The notes under the pieces were generated by a model that ran no database searches, was not told the DNA's origin, and saw nothing but the letters and a program-made list of their open reading frames with translations. A program made the position numbers and the translations under genes. Shown here piece after piece: positions 35,418 to 43,557 of a stretch of 51,421 nucleotides of DNA; positions within the stretch are counted from its first letter, which is position 1, and each line of letters begins with the position of its first letter. The DNA is from an uncultured Bacteroides sp. (lineage in GTDB: Bacteria; Bacteroidota; Bacteroidia; Bacteroidales; Bacteroidaceae): positions 1 to 51,421 of the forward strand of contig NZ_CABUHK010000034.1 of NCBI RefSeq assembly GCF_902491285.1, written 5' to 3'.

Positions 35418-36593
35418 TCAAAGAAGTTCCTTACAAAGCATATAACTGCGAATCATCATACGAGGTATATGGAAAGGACCTTTAAAGAGATTCCCTTTGG
35501 CAGGTTGGGCTACGGTACCGTCACGGTGAAGATAACCATACCACTCTCCGTACTCCTTATCGGGAAAGTGAGCGTACGTCCAATCACTGATCTGCTTATG
35601 CATCTGAAGATATTTCTCATCTCCGGTAGCCTGATACGCATATAAAGTAGCAATAATAGCTTCTGTTTGCGGCCACCAGAATTTCATATCCTGAGAATAA
35701 TCTTGAACCGGAAGATTACGGCAGTCACGGAAGTTGATGATTCCACCGAACTCCTTGTCCCATCCCCATTCCCAGGACCAATCGAGAATTTGAAGAGCCA
35801 ATTGGAGTAAATCTTTATCCCAGTTGCGATATTTAGCTTCTTCCATGATGAACCAGGCCGTTTCAATACAATGTCCCGGATTTATGAGACGTCCGTTACA
35901 AGTATCAATAAACTCACCATTGGGTCCTACCATCTCAAGCAAAGCTTTGAATTCAGGATGGATGAAGTATTGACGTAATGCTGCAATTGAACGGTCTATT
36001 TGCTCTGTCAGCACCGGGTCGTCAACAACCATACGAATTCGAGAAGCTGTATTGATCAAGATCATCGTTATTGAATGCCCCCGTGCTTCCAATGCAGGCA
36101 GATATTTCGGTTCCAACAAACCGGGAGTTTCAAGAAAATGCTGTATGCTCTTGAAAATCTCCAAAGCTCTCTCTGCATATTTTTTATCACCAGTTGCCAA
36201 AGCATATTCTGCCATTGCAATAGCAGCAAACCCTTCGGAGAACACATAACGACGTTTACGCAAGGGAGTACCTTCTTCCGTCACTTCAAAAAACATATGT
36301 CCGTCCGTATCAAAGCAATGGGACTCAATAAAGTCAATACAACTTTTCGAAGCGGAAAGCCATTCGGGATTTTTCTCTATATTATTATATGCAAATGCTG
36401 CTATGAAACCAAAACGTCCCTGAAACCACACAGACTTTGTGGTATCTATTATATTACCATCGCGATTGACGCAAGTATAGACACCGCCATGTTTACGGTC
36501 CAAGCCATACTTCATCCAAAACGGCATAATGTTGTTCATTATGTCATCCTTATAGGATGCAGCCCATTGATTTATATATTCTGTTTCGTTCAT
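35418..36593 (-). CDS. nanE: N-acylglucosamine 2-epimerase (AGE family), ManNAc to GlcNAc
   Basis: A 391-aa cytoplasmic enzyme with the AGE family (alpha/alpha)6 barrel. Recognisable pieces are KHGGVYTCVNRDGN, WFQGRFGFIAAFAYNN, GHSITMIL with one conserved His, GHCIETAWFIMEE, KFWWPQTEAIIA, and HFPDKEYGEWYGYL with the second catalytic-type His. In Bacteroides this family, not the NanK/NanE pair of enterics, turns ManNAc from the lyase into GlcNAc, which then enters amino-sugar metabolism. There is no signal peptide. The start is 11 bp after the lyase stop, so translation is probably coupled. No separate ManNAc kinase is present in the window, which fits this route. Confidence 0.94.
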   Translation of the reverse strand: MNETEYINQWAASYKDDIMNNIMPFWMKYGLDRKHGGVYTCVNRDGNIIDTTKSVWFQGRFGFIAAFAYNNIEKNPEWLSASKSCIDFIESHCFDTDGHMFFEVTEEGTPLRKRRYVFSEGFAAIAMAEYALATGDKKYAERALEIFKSIQHFLETPGLLEPKYLPALEARGHSITMILINTASRIRMVVDDPVLTEQIDRSIAALRQYFIHPEFKALLEMVGPNGEFIDTCNGRLINPGHCIETAWFIMEEAKYRNWDKDLLQLALQILDWSWEWGWDKEFGGIINFRDCRNLPVQDYSQDMKFWWPQTEAIIATLYAYQATGDEKYLQMHKQISDWTYAHFPDKEYGEWYGYLHRDGTVAQPAKGNLFKGPFHIPRMMIRSYMLCKELL

Positions 36594-36604
36594 GTCTCGT
36601 ACTA

Positions 36605-37525
36605 TTAGAATTTATTACAACGTTCGAAGAAATGGATTGCTTCCAATTCTGCTTTCATCTGCGCCTCTTCTGCATCTGTCATATTCTGAAACGGAGTACG
36701 GTTCTTACCTAAATCAAGACCTATCAATTTCATAATGCGTTTTCCGCCGACTATATTTCCACGGAAATGACAGATAACATTAATCACTTCTTGTGAGAAA
36801 TTCTGCCGTTCGCGAGCTGTTTCCAAATCACCCGCTTTCCATGCATCGATAATACCGACTAACTCTTTTCCGTTATAATTGGTAGTTCCCCCAATGCCAC
36901 CTTGAGCACCGCCCATAGCCAGACAAGGAAGAATCGTTTCATCCTGACCATGCAGCATATCGAACTTACCATTCTTATATAAACGACACTGATTGTACTC
37001 ATACATACTTTCAAAAGTATATTTGATACCTGCAAAATTAGAAATACGCCCATCTACTGCTTCCAACAATTTAACCATCGGTAAAAAAGCGCCATTAAAT
37101 GCCGGAATATGATAATAATAGAAAGGTAGTTCGGGTGCACCGGATGCAATCTCTTCGATGTACTTAACTAATTCTTCAATACGTCCAATCTTCGGAAAGG
37201 GTGGAGCCATAGCACCAATACCCCATGCGCCGATCTTTTGTGCATGTTCGGCCAGCATACGGCTCGCTTTCACACAGCAACTGCCAACATGTACAATCAC
37301 TTTAAAACCGTCAGGAGCAACAGAAACCCAACGTTCAGCCAGTTGCATACGTTCTTCTTCTGTCAGCATATAGCCTTCACCGGAAGAGCCATTGATAAAA
37401 ACTCCTTGCAGCCCATTCTTTACCAGCATTTTAGCGTATGCTTCAATTGGTTCTAAATTTATTTCACCATTTTCATAAAAAGGAGTAAACGGTGCATCAA
37501 TAAGTCCTTTAATTCGTTCCATCAT
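36605..37525 (-). CDS. nanA: N-acetylneuraminate lyase
   Basis: A 306-aa class I aldolase of the DHDPS/NAL family that splits Neu5Ac into ManNAc and pyruvate in the cytoplasm. Motifs: INGSSGEGYML (carboxylate-binding GSSGE), FYYYHIPAFNG with the catalytic Tyr, and FAGIKYTFESM with the Schiff-base Lys168. It begins with two adjacent ATG codons; either could be used. It is the second gene of the nan operon, 28 bp after the transporter. In B. fragilis the gene is usually called nanL. It is the key gene showing that this organism can catabolise sialic acid and not only release it. Confidence 0.95.
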   Translation of the reverse strand: MMERIKGLIDAPFTPFYENGEINLEPIEAYAKMLVKNGLQGVFINGSSGEGYMLTEEERMQLAERWVSVAPDGFKVIVHVGSCCVKASRMLAEHAQKIGAWGIGAMAPPFPKIGRIEELVKYIEEIASGAPELPFYYYHIPAFNGAFLPMVKLLEAVDGRISNFAGIKYTFESMYEYNQCRLYKNGKFDMLHGQDETILPCLAMGGAQGGIGGTTNYNGKELVGIIDAWKAGDLETARERQNFSQEVINVICHFRGNIVGGKRIMKLIGLDLGKNRTPFQNMTDAEEAQMKAELEAIHFFERCNKF

Positions 37526-37553
37526 TTTATTTTTTATAAAGTTAGTATTATTC

Positions 37554-38795
37554 TCAATCTACCATATTATCTGTCTTCGGCCTTAAGAAATAGATTTGAA
37601 GTACCAATGCCACAGCTACTACAATGCTTAACATTGCAAATCCTTGTCCCAAGCTTCCACCATCTGTCCATTTGCCAAGAACCTCGGTCACGGCAGCTCC
37701 GGCAAATACTCCGGTCATATTCATTATGCCATAAGCGGTTGCACGATGTTTTGCCGATACGAACTGACACAAAATAGGCATATTATTTGCATCAAATATT
37801 CCAAAACCAATACCAAAGAGCAGTCCCGCACCAATCACACTGATAAAGCTATGACCAAAACCAAGCAAAAGCAACGCCGGTATGGTCATTCCCAAACCAA
37901 TAGCTCCTGTATAAATACGTCCACGAATATTTTTTTGCACCCAACGGTCGGACAATATTCCACCTAGAATAACACCGATAAAAGACGATACTGCAATTGT
38001 TATGGTAGAGATCGGACCCGCCTCAGCCATAGGAATATTCAGACTATCTGCAAATAACGTCGGAAGCCTATTCTTTGTAGCCCATCCCGGAAGGCTGGGA
38101 GCAGCAAAATAGATAAGAATTATCCAAAATGCCCAGTTAGTAAACAGCAAGGAAAGCCCACTTATGACAGAAGGTTTCTTCTCTTTAGGAGTATTGTCTA
38201 TTTCCTTAACAGCAATATTATGAATAGGATTTTCTTTCAAAAATAATATAAGTACCAAAGAATAGGCAATACCAACAATACCAAACCAATGAAAAGTGCT
38301 CTGCCATGAAAAAACTGCAGCAGCCGTAGCCCCAAAACCACCGATAGCCTGGCCTACATACAATCCCGTCATATGTACTCCTACCGCTAAAGAACGTGAT
38401 TTCCCCTCATGCCAGTCAGCAATCAACGACAAAGCCGACGGAATATACAACGCTTCACTGATTCCCATTATAGCACGTAACCAATAAAGTTCGTGAAAAT
38501 CTTGAGCATACCCCATCAAGAAAGTAACAGCAGACCAAACAAAAAGACTGCCAACCACCAACCATTTACGATTTACCCTATCTGCTATTATTCCGGCAAC
38601 GGGACTCATAAAACCATATATCCACAAAAAAATAGCCATCAAAGCTCCAAAAGCCTCTGCTTTATTCAACTCCACAATATCAACTTTCATAGCTTCTTGC
38701 ATAGTAGAAAGCATCTGGCGATCCATATAATTAAGAAGCGCCACTATCCACAATAAACCAACTACCACCCAGGGATAAATATTCTTGTTTTTCAT
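37554..38795 (-). CDS. nanT: MFS sialic acid transporter
   Basis: A 413-aa inner-membrane protein starting at the ATG at 38795, since the in-frame ATG at 38819 lies close to the predicted transcription start. About 12 hydrophobic helices are visible, with the MFS loop signature DRVNRKW between helices 2 and 3 and a long central cytoplasmic loop (EIDNTPKEKKP). NYMDRQMLSTM near the N-terminus is typical of the anion:cation symporter/hexuronate-type MFS group. Sialic acid as substrate follows from its place before the lyase and epimerase; Bacteroides nan operons use an MFS carrier here. First gene of the operon, behind a clear promoter and candidate operator. Confidence 0.92.
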   Translation of the reverse strand: MKNKNIYPWVVVGLLWIVALLNYMDRQMLSTMQEAMKVDIVELNKAEAFGALMAIFLWIYGFMSPVAGIIADRVNRKWLVVGSLFVWSAVTFLMGYAQDFHELYWLRAIMGISEALYIPSALSLIADWHEGKSRSLAVGVHMTGLYVGQAIGGFGATAAAVFSWQSTFHWFGIVGIAYSLVLILFLKENPIHNIAVKEIDNTPKEKKPSVISGLSLLFTNWAFWIILIYFAAPSLPGWATKNRLPTLFADSLNIPMAEAGPISTITIAVSSFIGVILGGILSDRWVQKNIRGRIYTGAIGLGMTIPALLLLGFGHSFISVIGAGLLFGIGFGIFDANNMPILCQFVSAKHRATAYGIMNMTGVFAGAAVTEVLGKWTDGGSLGQGFAMLSIVVAVALVLQIYFLRPKTDNMVD

Positions 38796-38835
38796 ATAAA
38801 GTAAATTTTTATGTTTCACTCGTATTAAATCATTG

Positions 38836-38867
38836 CAAACATATAGATATTTTTATTATTATCCAAA
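38836..38867 (-). promoter_or_regulatory. Promoter of the nan operon
   Basis: Minus-strand -7 TATGTTTG at 38843-38836 and -33 TTTG at 38867-38864, separated by 20 bp. Predicted transcription start near 38830, about 35 nt before the nanT ATG. Confidence 0.8.
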
Positions 38868-38872
38868 TATTT

Positions 38873-38888
38873 AATTAAATATTTTATT
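38873..38888. promoter_or_regulatory. Candidate ROK-regulator operator, nan operon
   Basis: AATTAAATATTTTATT, identical to the 16-bp dyad at the sialidase operon (12742-12757), and 5 bp upstream of the -33 element. Same position relative to the promoter as there. Confidence 0.65.
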
Positions 38889-38939
38889 ATATCACGGTGA
38901 TTAATTAATAAGCAATACACAACAATAGTCTATACGACT

Positions 38940-38983
38940 AAAAAAGGCAGCGCTACTACAATAAATAACGCCACCTTTTTTTT
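38940..38983 (-). terminator. Rho-independent terminator after yhcH
   Basis: On the minus strand, AAAAAAGGTGGCGTTA pairs with TAGCGCTGCCTTTTTT (two G-U pairs and one mismatch), ending in a T-run. It lies 27 bp past the yhcH stop and insulates it from the nan promoter. Confidence 0.75.
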
Positions 38984-39009
38984 GCATCGAAAAGCAAACC
39001 AATAGTAAA

Positions 39010-39456
39010 TCAAAGCTTTACTTTAGCTATTAATTTACGAATTTTACCATGACCGATAACCGGTGCATGAGGATCCTCCGGATATACAATCACAAATTGT
39101 CCCGGTAGCAGATTAACATAAGTAGTAGGACGATCCGAATATAAAGCACATTCTTCCTCTTTAGAATATGCCTTAACCTCATTTTCCAAATCCTCTAAAG
39201 CTTTCCAGCCAATCGTTTCTGCGCCCTCTAACAGAATATGCACATCAATGTAATCGTGATGCAACTCTAAAACCTGCTTATCAGGAGCTACACACTCCGG
39301 ATTTACATTATTAATAAATAGACGCTCACCATCAATCTCAATACGCCCCAATTCCGCGTGAAGTAAATCATGCGTTTTCACATAGTCAAATAAACGTCCA
39401 AACATAGGGTGGAGCCCTTCAATGCGCTGACTATTTTGCAGATTAGATACAATCAT
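39010..39456 (-). CDS. YhcH/YjgK/YiaL (NanQ-type) family protein
   Basis: A 148-aa cytoplasmic cupin-like protein starting at the ATG at 39456. An upstream in-frame ATG at 39495 lies at the -7 element and is rejected. Family features: the ELHHDYIDVHILLEGAETIGW stretch with metal-binding His residues, then PGQFVIVYPEDPHAPVIG and IRKLIAKVKL at the end. In E. coli the homologue NanQ (YhcH) is reported to speed opening/anomerisation of the sialic acid ring, and the family is a regular part of nan clusters. Here it is transcribed alone, divergent from the ROK regulator, with its own promoter and dyad. Confidence 0.92.
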   Translation of the reverse strand: MIVSNLQNSQRIEGLHPMFGRLFDYVKTHDLLHAELGRIEIDGERLFINNVNPECVAPDKQVLELHHDYIDVHILLEGAETIGWKALEDLENEVKAYSKEEECALYSDRPTTYVNLLPGQFVIVYPEDPHAPVIGHGKIRKLIAKVKL

Positions 39457-39492
39457 ATTTCTCCTTTTATTTATAGTTAAACAATATCTGCA

Positions 39493-39500
39493 CAAATATA
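39493..39500 (-). promoter_or_regulatory. -7 element of the yhcH promoter
   Basis: Minus-strand TATATTTG. No good -33 TTTG is visible, which may mean activator dependence or a weak promoter. The transcription start would fall near 39487, about 30 nt before the ATG. Confidence 0.55.
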
Positions 39501-39530
39501 GGACTAATATTTAATATACACGTTTATATT

Positions 39531-39546
39531 AATAAAATTATTTATT
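39531..39546. promoter_or_regulatory. Candidate ROK-regulator operator, yhcH
   Basis: AATAAAATTATTTATT, with perfect 6-bp arms AATAAA/TTTATT. It begins 30 bp upstream of the -7 element, against 25 and 29 bp at the sialidase and nan promoters. Confidence 0.62.
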
Positions 39547-39555
39547 ATATCAATT

Positions 39556-39576
39556 TGCAAAACCTGATATTTTGCA
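39556..39576. promoter_or_regulatory. Second dyad between yhcH and the ROK gene
   Basis: TGCAAAA-N7-TTTTGCA, perfect 7-bp arms, in the middle of the divergent region. It is unrelated in sequence to the AATWAA dyads and could bind another regulator. Confidence 0.4.
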
Positions 39577-39647
39577 TTAGTCATTTGTGCCAAAGAAGAA
39601 TACAGAAACGGGCATTACAACAAATTCAAATTCATCAAACACCTATT

Positions 39648-39663
39648 AATAAATAAATTTATT
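39648..39663. promoter_or_regulatory. Candidate ROK-regulator operator overlapping its own promoter
   Basis: AATAAATAAATTTATT has perfect AATAAA/TTTATT arms. Its last base is the first base of the -7 element TATCTTTG (39663-39670), a placement expected for autorepression. Confidence 0.6.
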
Positions 39664-39670
39664 ATCTTTG
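39663..39670 (+). promoter_or_regulatory. -7 element of the ROK regulator gene
   Basis: TATCTTTG on the plus strand, 26 bp before the ATG at 39696; transcription should start near 39677. A clear -33 element is not seen. Confidence 0.65.
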
Positions 39671-39695
39671 TGGAAAAGAATAAAGAAGAACTAAG

Positions 39696-40904
39696 ATGAA
39701 ACAACATTTACTGAAAGAAATAGAAGCAGGAACCAAAAACGCTCTTCTCAAGAAGAAGATTATTACGCATTATATATATAGTGGTAGTTCTACTATTACA
39801 GATTTAGCAAAAGAACTAGATCTTAGCGTCCCAACTGTCACAAAATTCATTAGCGAAATGTGTGAAGAAGGCTATATTAATGATTATGGCAAACTGGAGA
39901 CAAGTGGTGGACGTTATCCCAGCTTATACGGGCTTAACCCCGAATCCGGATACTTCATTGGGGTAGACATCAAGAAATTTGCGATTAATATAGGTTTAAT
40001 CAATTTCAAAGGTGATATGGTAGAATTAAAAATGAATATCCCCTTTAAATCAGAAAACACTTCAGAAGCACTTGATGAGCTATGCAGGCTTATTCTCCAA
40101 TTTATAAAGAATGCAGATGTTGACAATGATAAAATATTAAATATCAATATAAATGTTTCCGGTAGGGTAAATCCTGAATCCGGGTATAGTTTCAGTCTAT
40201 TTAATTTTGAAGAAAGACCCTTAGCAGAGGTGCTAACTGAAAAAATTGGATTTCGGGTAACAATAGATAATGATACACGCGCTATGACCTATGGAGAATA
40301 CATGAAGGGATGCGTAAAAGGAGAAAAAGATATTATCTTTGTAAATGTTAGTTGGGGGTTAGGTATCGGCATTATTATTGATGGGAAAATATATACCGGA
40401 AAATCAGGCTTTTCCGGAGAATTTGGACATACAAATGTCTTCGACAACGAAATAATTTGCCATTGCGGAAAAAAAGGATGCCTGGAAACCGAAGCGTCCG
40501 GTTCTGCCCTTCATCGAATATTAATCGAACGTATTCAAAACGGAGAGAGTTCTATTTTATCAAACAGAATTTTATCAAAAAATAATGCATTAACTCTTGA
40601 TGAAATTATCGCTGCCGTGAATAAAGAGGACTTACTCTGCATTGAGATAGTAGAAGAGATTGGACAGAAACTTGGGAAACAGATCGCAGGATTAATAAAT
40701 ATCTTTAATCCCGAACTGGTTATCATAGGCGGAACTCTGTCATTAACCAGTGATTATATCACCCAACCCATCAAAACAGCAGTGCGCAAGTATTCTCTAA
40801 ATTTGGTCAATAAAGATTCAGCCATCATGACTTCCAAGTTGAAGGACAAAGCTGGTATTGTAGGGGCTTGCATGTTGGCACGCAGCAGAATGTTCGAGAG
40901 TTGA
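39696..40904 (+). CDS. ROK-family transcriptional regulator (predicted sialic acid regulator)
   Basis: A 402-aa protein with an N-terminal winged helix-turn-helix (about 15-75, including STITDLAKELDLSVPTVTKFISEM). This is joined to a ROK sugar-kinase-like domain: GVDIKKFAINIGLINFKGDMV, NVSGRVNPESG, IDNDTRAMTYGEYMKG, and GFSGEFGHTNVF with the sugar-contacting Glu/His region. The zinc site is CHCGKKGCLE and the C-terminal segment NPELVIIGG. ROK repressors of this build sense a sugar or sugar phosphate (ManNAc, GlcNAc or a phosphate would be plausible here). It is divergent from yhcH and next to the nan operon. The four AATWAA-N4-TTTATT dyads are the natural candidates for its operators. Confidence 0.93.
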   Translation: MKQHLLKEIEAGTKNALLKKKIITHYIYSGSSTITDLAKELDLSVPTVTKFISEMCEEGYINDYGKLETSGGRYPSLYGLNPESGYFIGVDIKKFAINIGLINFKGDMVELKMNIPFKSENTSEALDELCRLILQFIKNADVDNDKILNININVSGRVNPESGYSFSLFNFEERPLAEVLTEKIGFRVTIDNDTRAMTYGEYMKGCVKGEKDIIFVNVSWGLGIGIIIDGKIYTGKSGFSGEFGHTNVFDNEIICHCGKKGCLETEASGSALHRILIERIQNGESSILSNRILSKNNALTLDEIIAAVNKEDLLCIEIVEEIGQKLGKQIAGLINIFNPELVIIGGTLSLTSDYITQPIKTAVRKYSLNLVNKDSAIMTSKLKDKAGIVGACMLARSRMFES

Positions 40905-40912
40905 CTCTATCT

Positions 40913-41002
40913 TCAGCGCCGGGAGAGAAAGTTATCTATAAAACGAACAATGTAGACTACGGCAACCCCGGCAACAACTAAAACAATAATACGACTTAAC
41001 AT
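40913..41002 (-). CDS. Possible 29-aa membrane microprotein
   Basis: A short ORF (ATG at 41002, TGA at 40913) reading MLSRIIVLVVAGVAVVYIV, then RFIDNFLSRR. It has one hydrophobic helix of about 17 residues followed by a basic tail, as in single-pass inner-membrane microproteins. It lies in the convergent gap just after the ROK gene and no strong promoter or ribosome site is visible. It could be chance, although a clean helix plus positive-inside tail in so short a frame is suggestive. Confidence 0.4.
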   Translation of the reverse strand: MLSRIIVLVVAGVAVVYIVRFIDNFLSRR

Positions 41003-41075
41003 AGATGTATTTTTATATTTCACATAAAATCCAAACAAAGAGACATTCCTAGTCATACTAAAAGAATTCTGTAAA

Positions 41076-41118
41076 AAATAAAACGCTGATTATTAACTTA
41101 ATAATCAGCGTTTTATTT
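41076..41118. terminator. Perfect 21-bp inverted repeat, bidirectional terminator
   Basis: Two perfectly complementary 21-base arms (41076-41096 and 41098-41118) around a single base. The GC-bearing core is ACGCTGATTATTAA, with A-runs on one side and T-runs on the other. It ends the leftward tRNA transcript 4 bp past its 3' end and could also stop rightward transcripts. Confidence 0.85.
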
Positions 41119-41121
41119 GAG

Positions 41122-41194
<73 letters not shown>

Positions 41195-41218
41195 GGTTTG
41201 TCTCTCGTTTACGGCGTG

Positions 41219-41248
41219 CAAAATTACAGCTTTATTTGAGAAAACAAA
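41219..41248 (-). promoter_or_regulatory. Promoter of the tRNA-Thr gene
   Basis: Minus-strand -7 TAATTTTG (41226-41219) and -33 TTTG (41248-41245), 18 bp apart, starting about 18 nt before the mature 5' end. Confidence 0.65.
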
Positions 41249-41303
41249 AAGAATCCGACATTTTTTTAAGTTTAAATTTTAAATCGGCTTTTGTTGACTA
41301 AAT

Positions 41304-43349
41304 CTAAAACTTCTCTTTGTGGTCAAATTTCCCCTCATCGGTATAGTATTTCCACGTACCTTTAGGCTTGTTATTGGCATACTTCCCACGAAGTTTCAAA
41401 GTACCATCTTCGTAATATTCACGGTAACGTCCGTGCCTTTTTCCCTCTTTTACTTCCGACTCGCTCTTTAATGCTCCTTCAGGATAAAATTCCCGCAGAA
41501 CATTTCCTTCAAACTTTTCGACATAGAAACGTTTTAGTTCACCCATCTGCTCTTTTTCGGTTTCGGCATCTTCGTTCATTTCTTCATCATCTTCATCAGT
41601 AGCAACTGAAGTTACCGTCTCTTCAGGCTCATAGGGTGCATAATCCATAACATATTGCAAAGAAGCCGACCGGCTATCCCCTATCACCTGCATAGTCCAA
41701 TAAGGGAAAGAAAACAAAACATCTTTATTAGATTGTATTTCATTCCATGTACTCGCATTCATCATAGGTTTCAACTGAGAATAGAACTTATGCATATCTG
41801 TATACAAGAAAATAGTAGAACTGGATTTCATATACGAAAGTGCATCCTTAAACCCTTGATTATTTTTCAATAAATTCTTTTGCTCGTAATCCTCTACAAA
41901 TGAAAGCAAAGAAGAAGCCTTATTACTGAAAACTACATAATCATCCACGTAAGTATAATATGGCTTCTCAAACTTATCAAATAACTTTCCGAAAAACAGA
42001 CGGAAGAAGCCCTTCATCTCGACATAATTGATCTCAAAGTCTTTATAATTAACCGTCTTAACCTTAACCGGAGTACGCCGCTTTATCTTCTTCTCAATAA
42101 ACTCCATATTCTTACGGGCATCTTTTATACTTTTAGCCCTGACAGCCAAAATAAGCTCAGGATCATGTCCCAACAAACCCGGTTCAGATTGTGTAATGGC
42201 AAATTCACCTGACATCCAACTCAGAAAGTTATCCTCCAAAGAAATTCCAAACAATCCTTCAATCTTTTTCCGAGAACTTTGATAAGAATCATACAACTGT
42301 TTATCATGCACAGAAAGTGCATTTTCCAACTCTTTCACAAAAGTCACAGGATTATAGAAACCTATATTTGTATAAAGAGCCGTTCGCCCGGAAAGAATCT
42401 CATGCGCTTTCATCTTATGTTTTCCCGAATTCAACAAAGCAGTAACATAAGGATCGGCAGAGTCTTTTCGTAAGGTATACCCCTTCACCTCCATTCTGTC
42501 TTTGTTTGCATTCAGATAAAGACCGGCAAAGTTCATAGAATTACTAAAGAGATCAACATATTCGTTTCTCGTTCCTAAATAAATAGACATAAACTGAGGA
42601 ATACGCGCATAATTGATAAAGACTCTTACAAGCCCCTTGCCCGAAACTAATTTCTCCGTTTCGATAAAAGACAGGTCGAGTCCGATTTTGGGTTTATTGC
42701 GCGAGTTAATAGCCGATTCGACAAGAGCGGATGTGTACGAACCTACCAAATGATTGTCCACAAAAGCAATGTAGAAAATATCACGTGTATCAGGATCACG
42801 CATTTCAAGTATATTGATGCCGCTATGCATTCGGCTAGTAACCGTAAAACCGCTCATCACCAATACCGTTTCAACCTGATCTTTCAATAAATCCATCTTC
42901 GATGCTTTCTGCATATCCAAAACAAGCAGGAAATCCCAATTGGTGGCACGGGTTTTATGAAGTGAAATTAGCATATCCCGTTTACCGACAAGAGACAATA
43001 ACACTTTATTGCTTTTAACTACCGAATCCAACTTTTCTACACTCGCTGTTACTTCTTCAAAAGATTTCGCTTTCTTCAGACATTGCCATGTCTCACTTCC
43101 ACTAAACTTCTCCCAATCTTCAATCGGAGCTGATGACTGAATAATAAATGCAGCATCTTCGGGGATCAAATAAATCTGTTGGATATTACGGTCGGGTGAG
43201 ACAAACAGATAAACGATGGAATATAAAATATATACCGCCAAGGCTAATCCTACCGTTACTAAAGTTCTCTTTACTATTTTCTGAGCATTCTTTTTCTTAT
43301 CGGGGTCAACATATTGCTCTTGCTGCCCGTTGTGCAATTCTTCCATCAT
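41304..43349 (-). CDS. DUF3352-like membrane-anchored protein with C-terminal MORN/YwqK-type repeats
   Basis: A 681-aa protein of unknown function. Residues 1-25 are hydrophilic and followed by one transmembrane helix (about 29-50, VGLALAVYILYSIVYLFV), leaving most of the chain outside the cytoplasm. The large middle part (about 55-565) resembles the DUF3352 family of Bacteroidetes: repeated blocks such as SFIETEKLVSGKGLVRVFIN and HKMKAHEILSGRTALYTNIG. An acidic linker (TDEDDEEMNEDAETEKEQ) leads to about 60 residues of MORN-like repeats (LREFYPEGALKSE, GRYREYYEDGTLKLRGKY, GTWKYYTDEG) of the YwqK antitoxin type. The gene begins with two ATG codons. It stands alone between the tRNA and queH. 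The role is not known. Confidence 0.8.
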   Translation of the reverse strand: MMEELHNGQQEQYVDPDKKKNAQKIVKRTLVTVGLALAVYILYSIVYLFVSPDRNIQQIYLIPEDAAFIIQSSAPIEDWEKFSGSETWQCLKKAKSFEEVTASVEKLDSVVKSNKVLLSLVGKRDMLISLHKTRATNWDFLLVLDMQKASKMDLLKDQVETVLVMSGFTVTSRMHSGINILEMRDPDTRDIFYIAFVDNHLVGSYTSALVESAINSRNKPKIGLDLSFIETEKLVSGKGLVRVFINYARIPQFMSIYLGTRNEYVDLFSNSMNFAGLYLNANKDRMEVKGYTLRKDSADPYVTALLNSGKHKMKAHEILSGRTALYTNIGFYNPVTFVKELENALSVHDKQLYDSYQSSRKKIEGLFGISLEDNFLSWMSGEFAITQSEPGLLGHDPELILAVRAKSIKDARKNMEFIEKKIKRRTPVKVKTVNYKDFEINYVEMKGFFRLFFGKLFDKFEKPYYTYVDDYVVFSNKASSLLSFVEDYEQKNLLKNNQGFKDALSYMKSSSTIFLYTDMHKFYSQLKPMMNASTWNEIQSNKDVLFSFPYWTMQVIGDSRSASLQYVMDYAPYEPEETVTSVATDEDDEEMNEDAETEKEQMGELKRFYVEKFEGNVLREFYPEGALKSESEVKEGKRHGRYREYYEDGTLKLRGKYANNKPKGTWKYYTDEGKFDHKEKF

Positions 43350-43372
43350 GTTCCGTTATTGAGTTGAGCGGG

Positions 43373-43380
43373 CAAAAATA
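43373..43380 (-). promoter_or_regulatory. -7 element upstream of the DUF3352-like gene
   Basis: Minus-strand TATTTTTG, 23 bp before the first ATG at 43349. No convincing -33. Confidence 0.5.
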
Positions 43381-43521
43381 CTAAAAAAAATGAAATTAAT
43401 TAATTAGTTCTGACTCATTTAGCAAAATTATTCCGCGAAAGAGATTTTATAAAACACAAAATAGTCTAAGTAACCTACTCTCCTGTTTTTATAAAATCTA
43501 TTCTGAATAAATTATAATCTG

Positions 43522-43553
43522 TTGACTTATATGGCAAATATATACTAACTTTA
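43522..43553 (+). promoter_or_regulatory. Possible promoter abutting queH
   Basis: TTGAC (43522-43526), 19 bp, then TAACTTTA (43546-43553), one base off the -7 consensus. If used, transcription starts almost at the ATG (43558), making the mRNA near leaderless. Confidence 0.45.
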
Positions 43554-43557
43554 CAGC

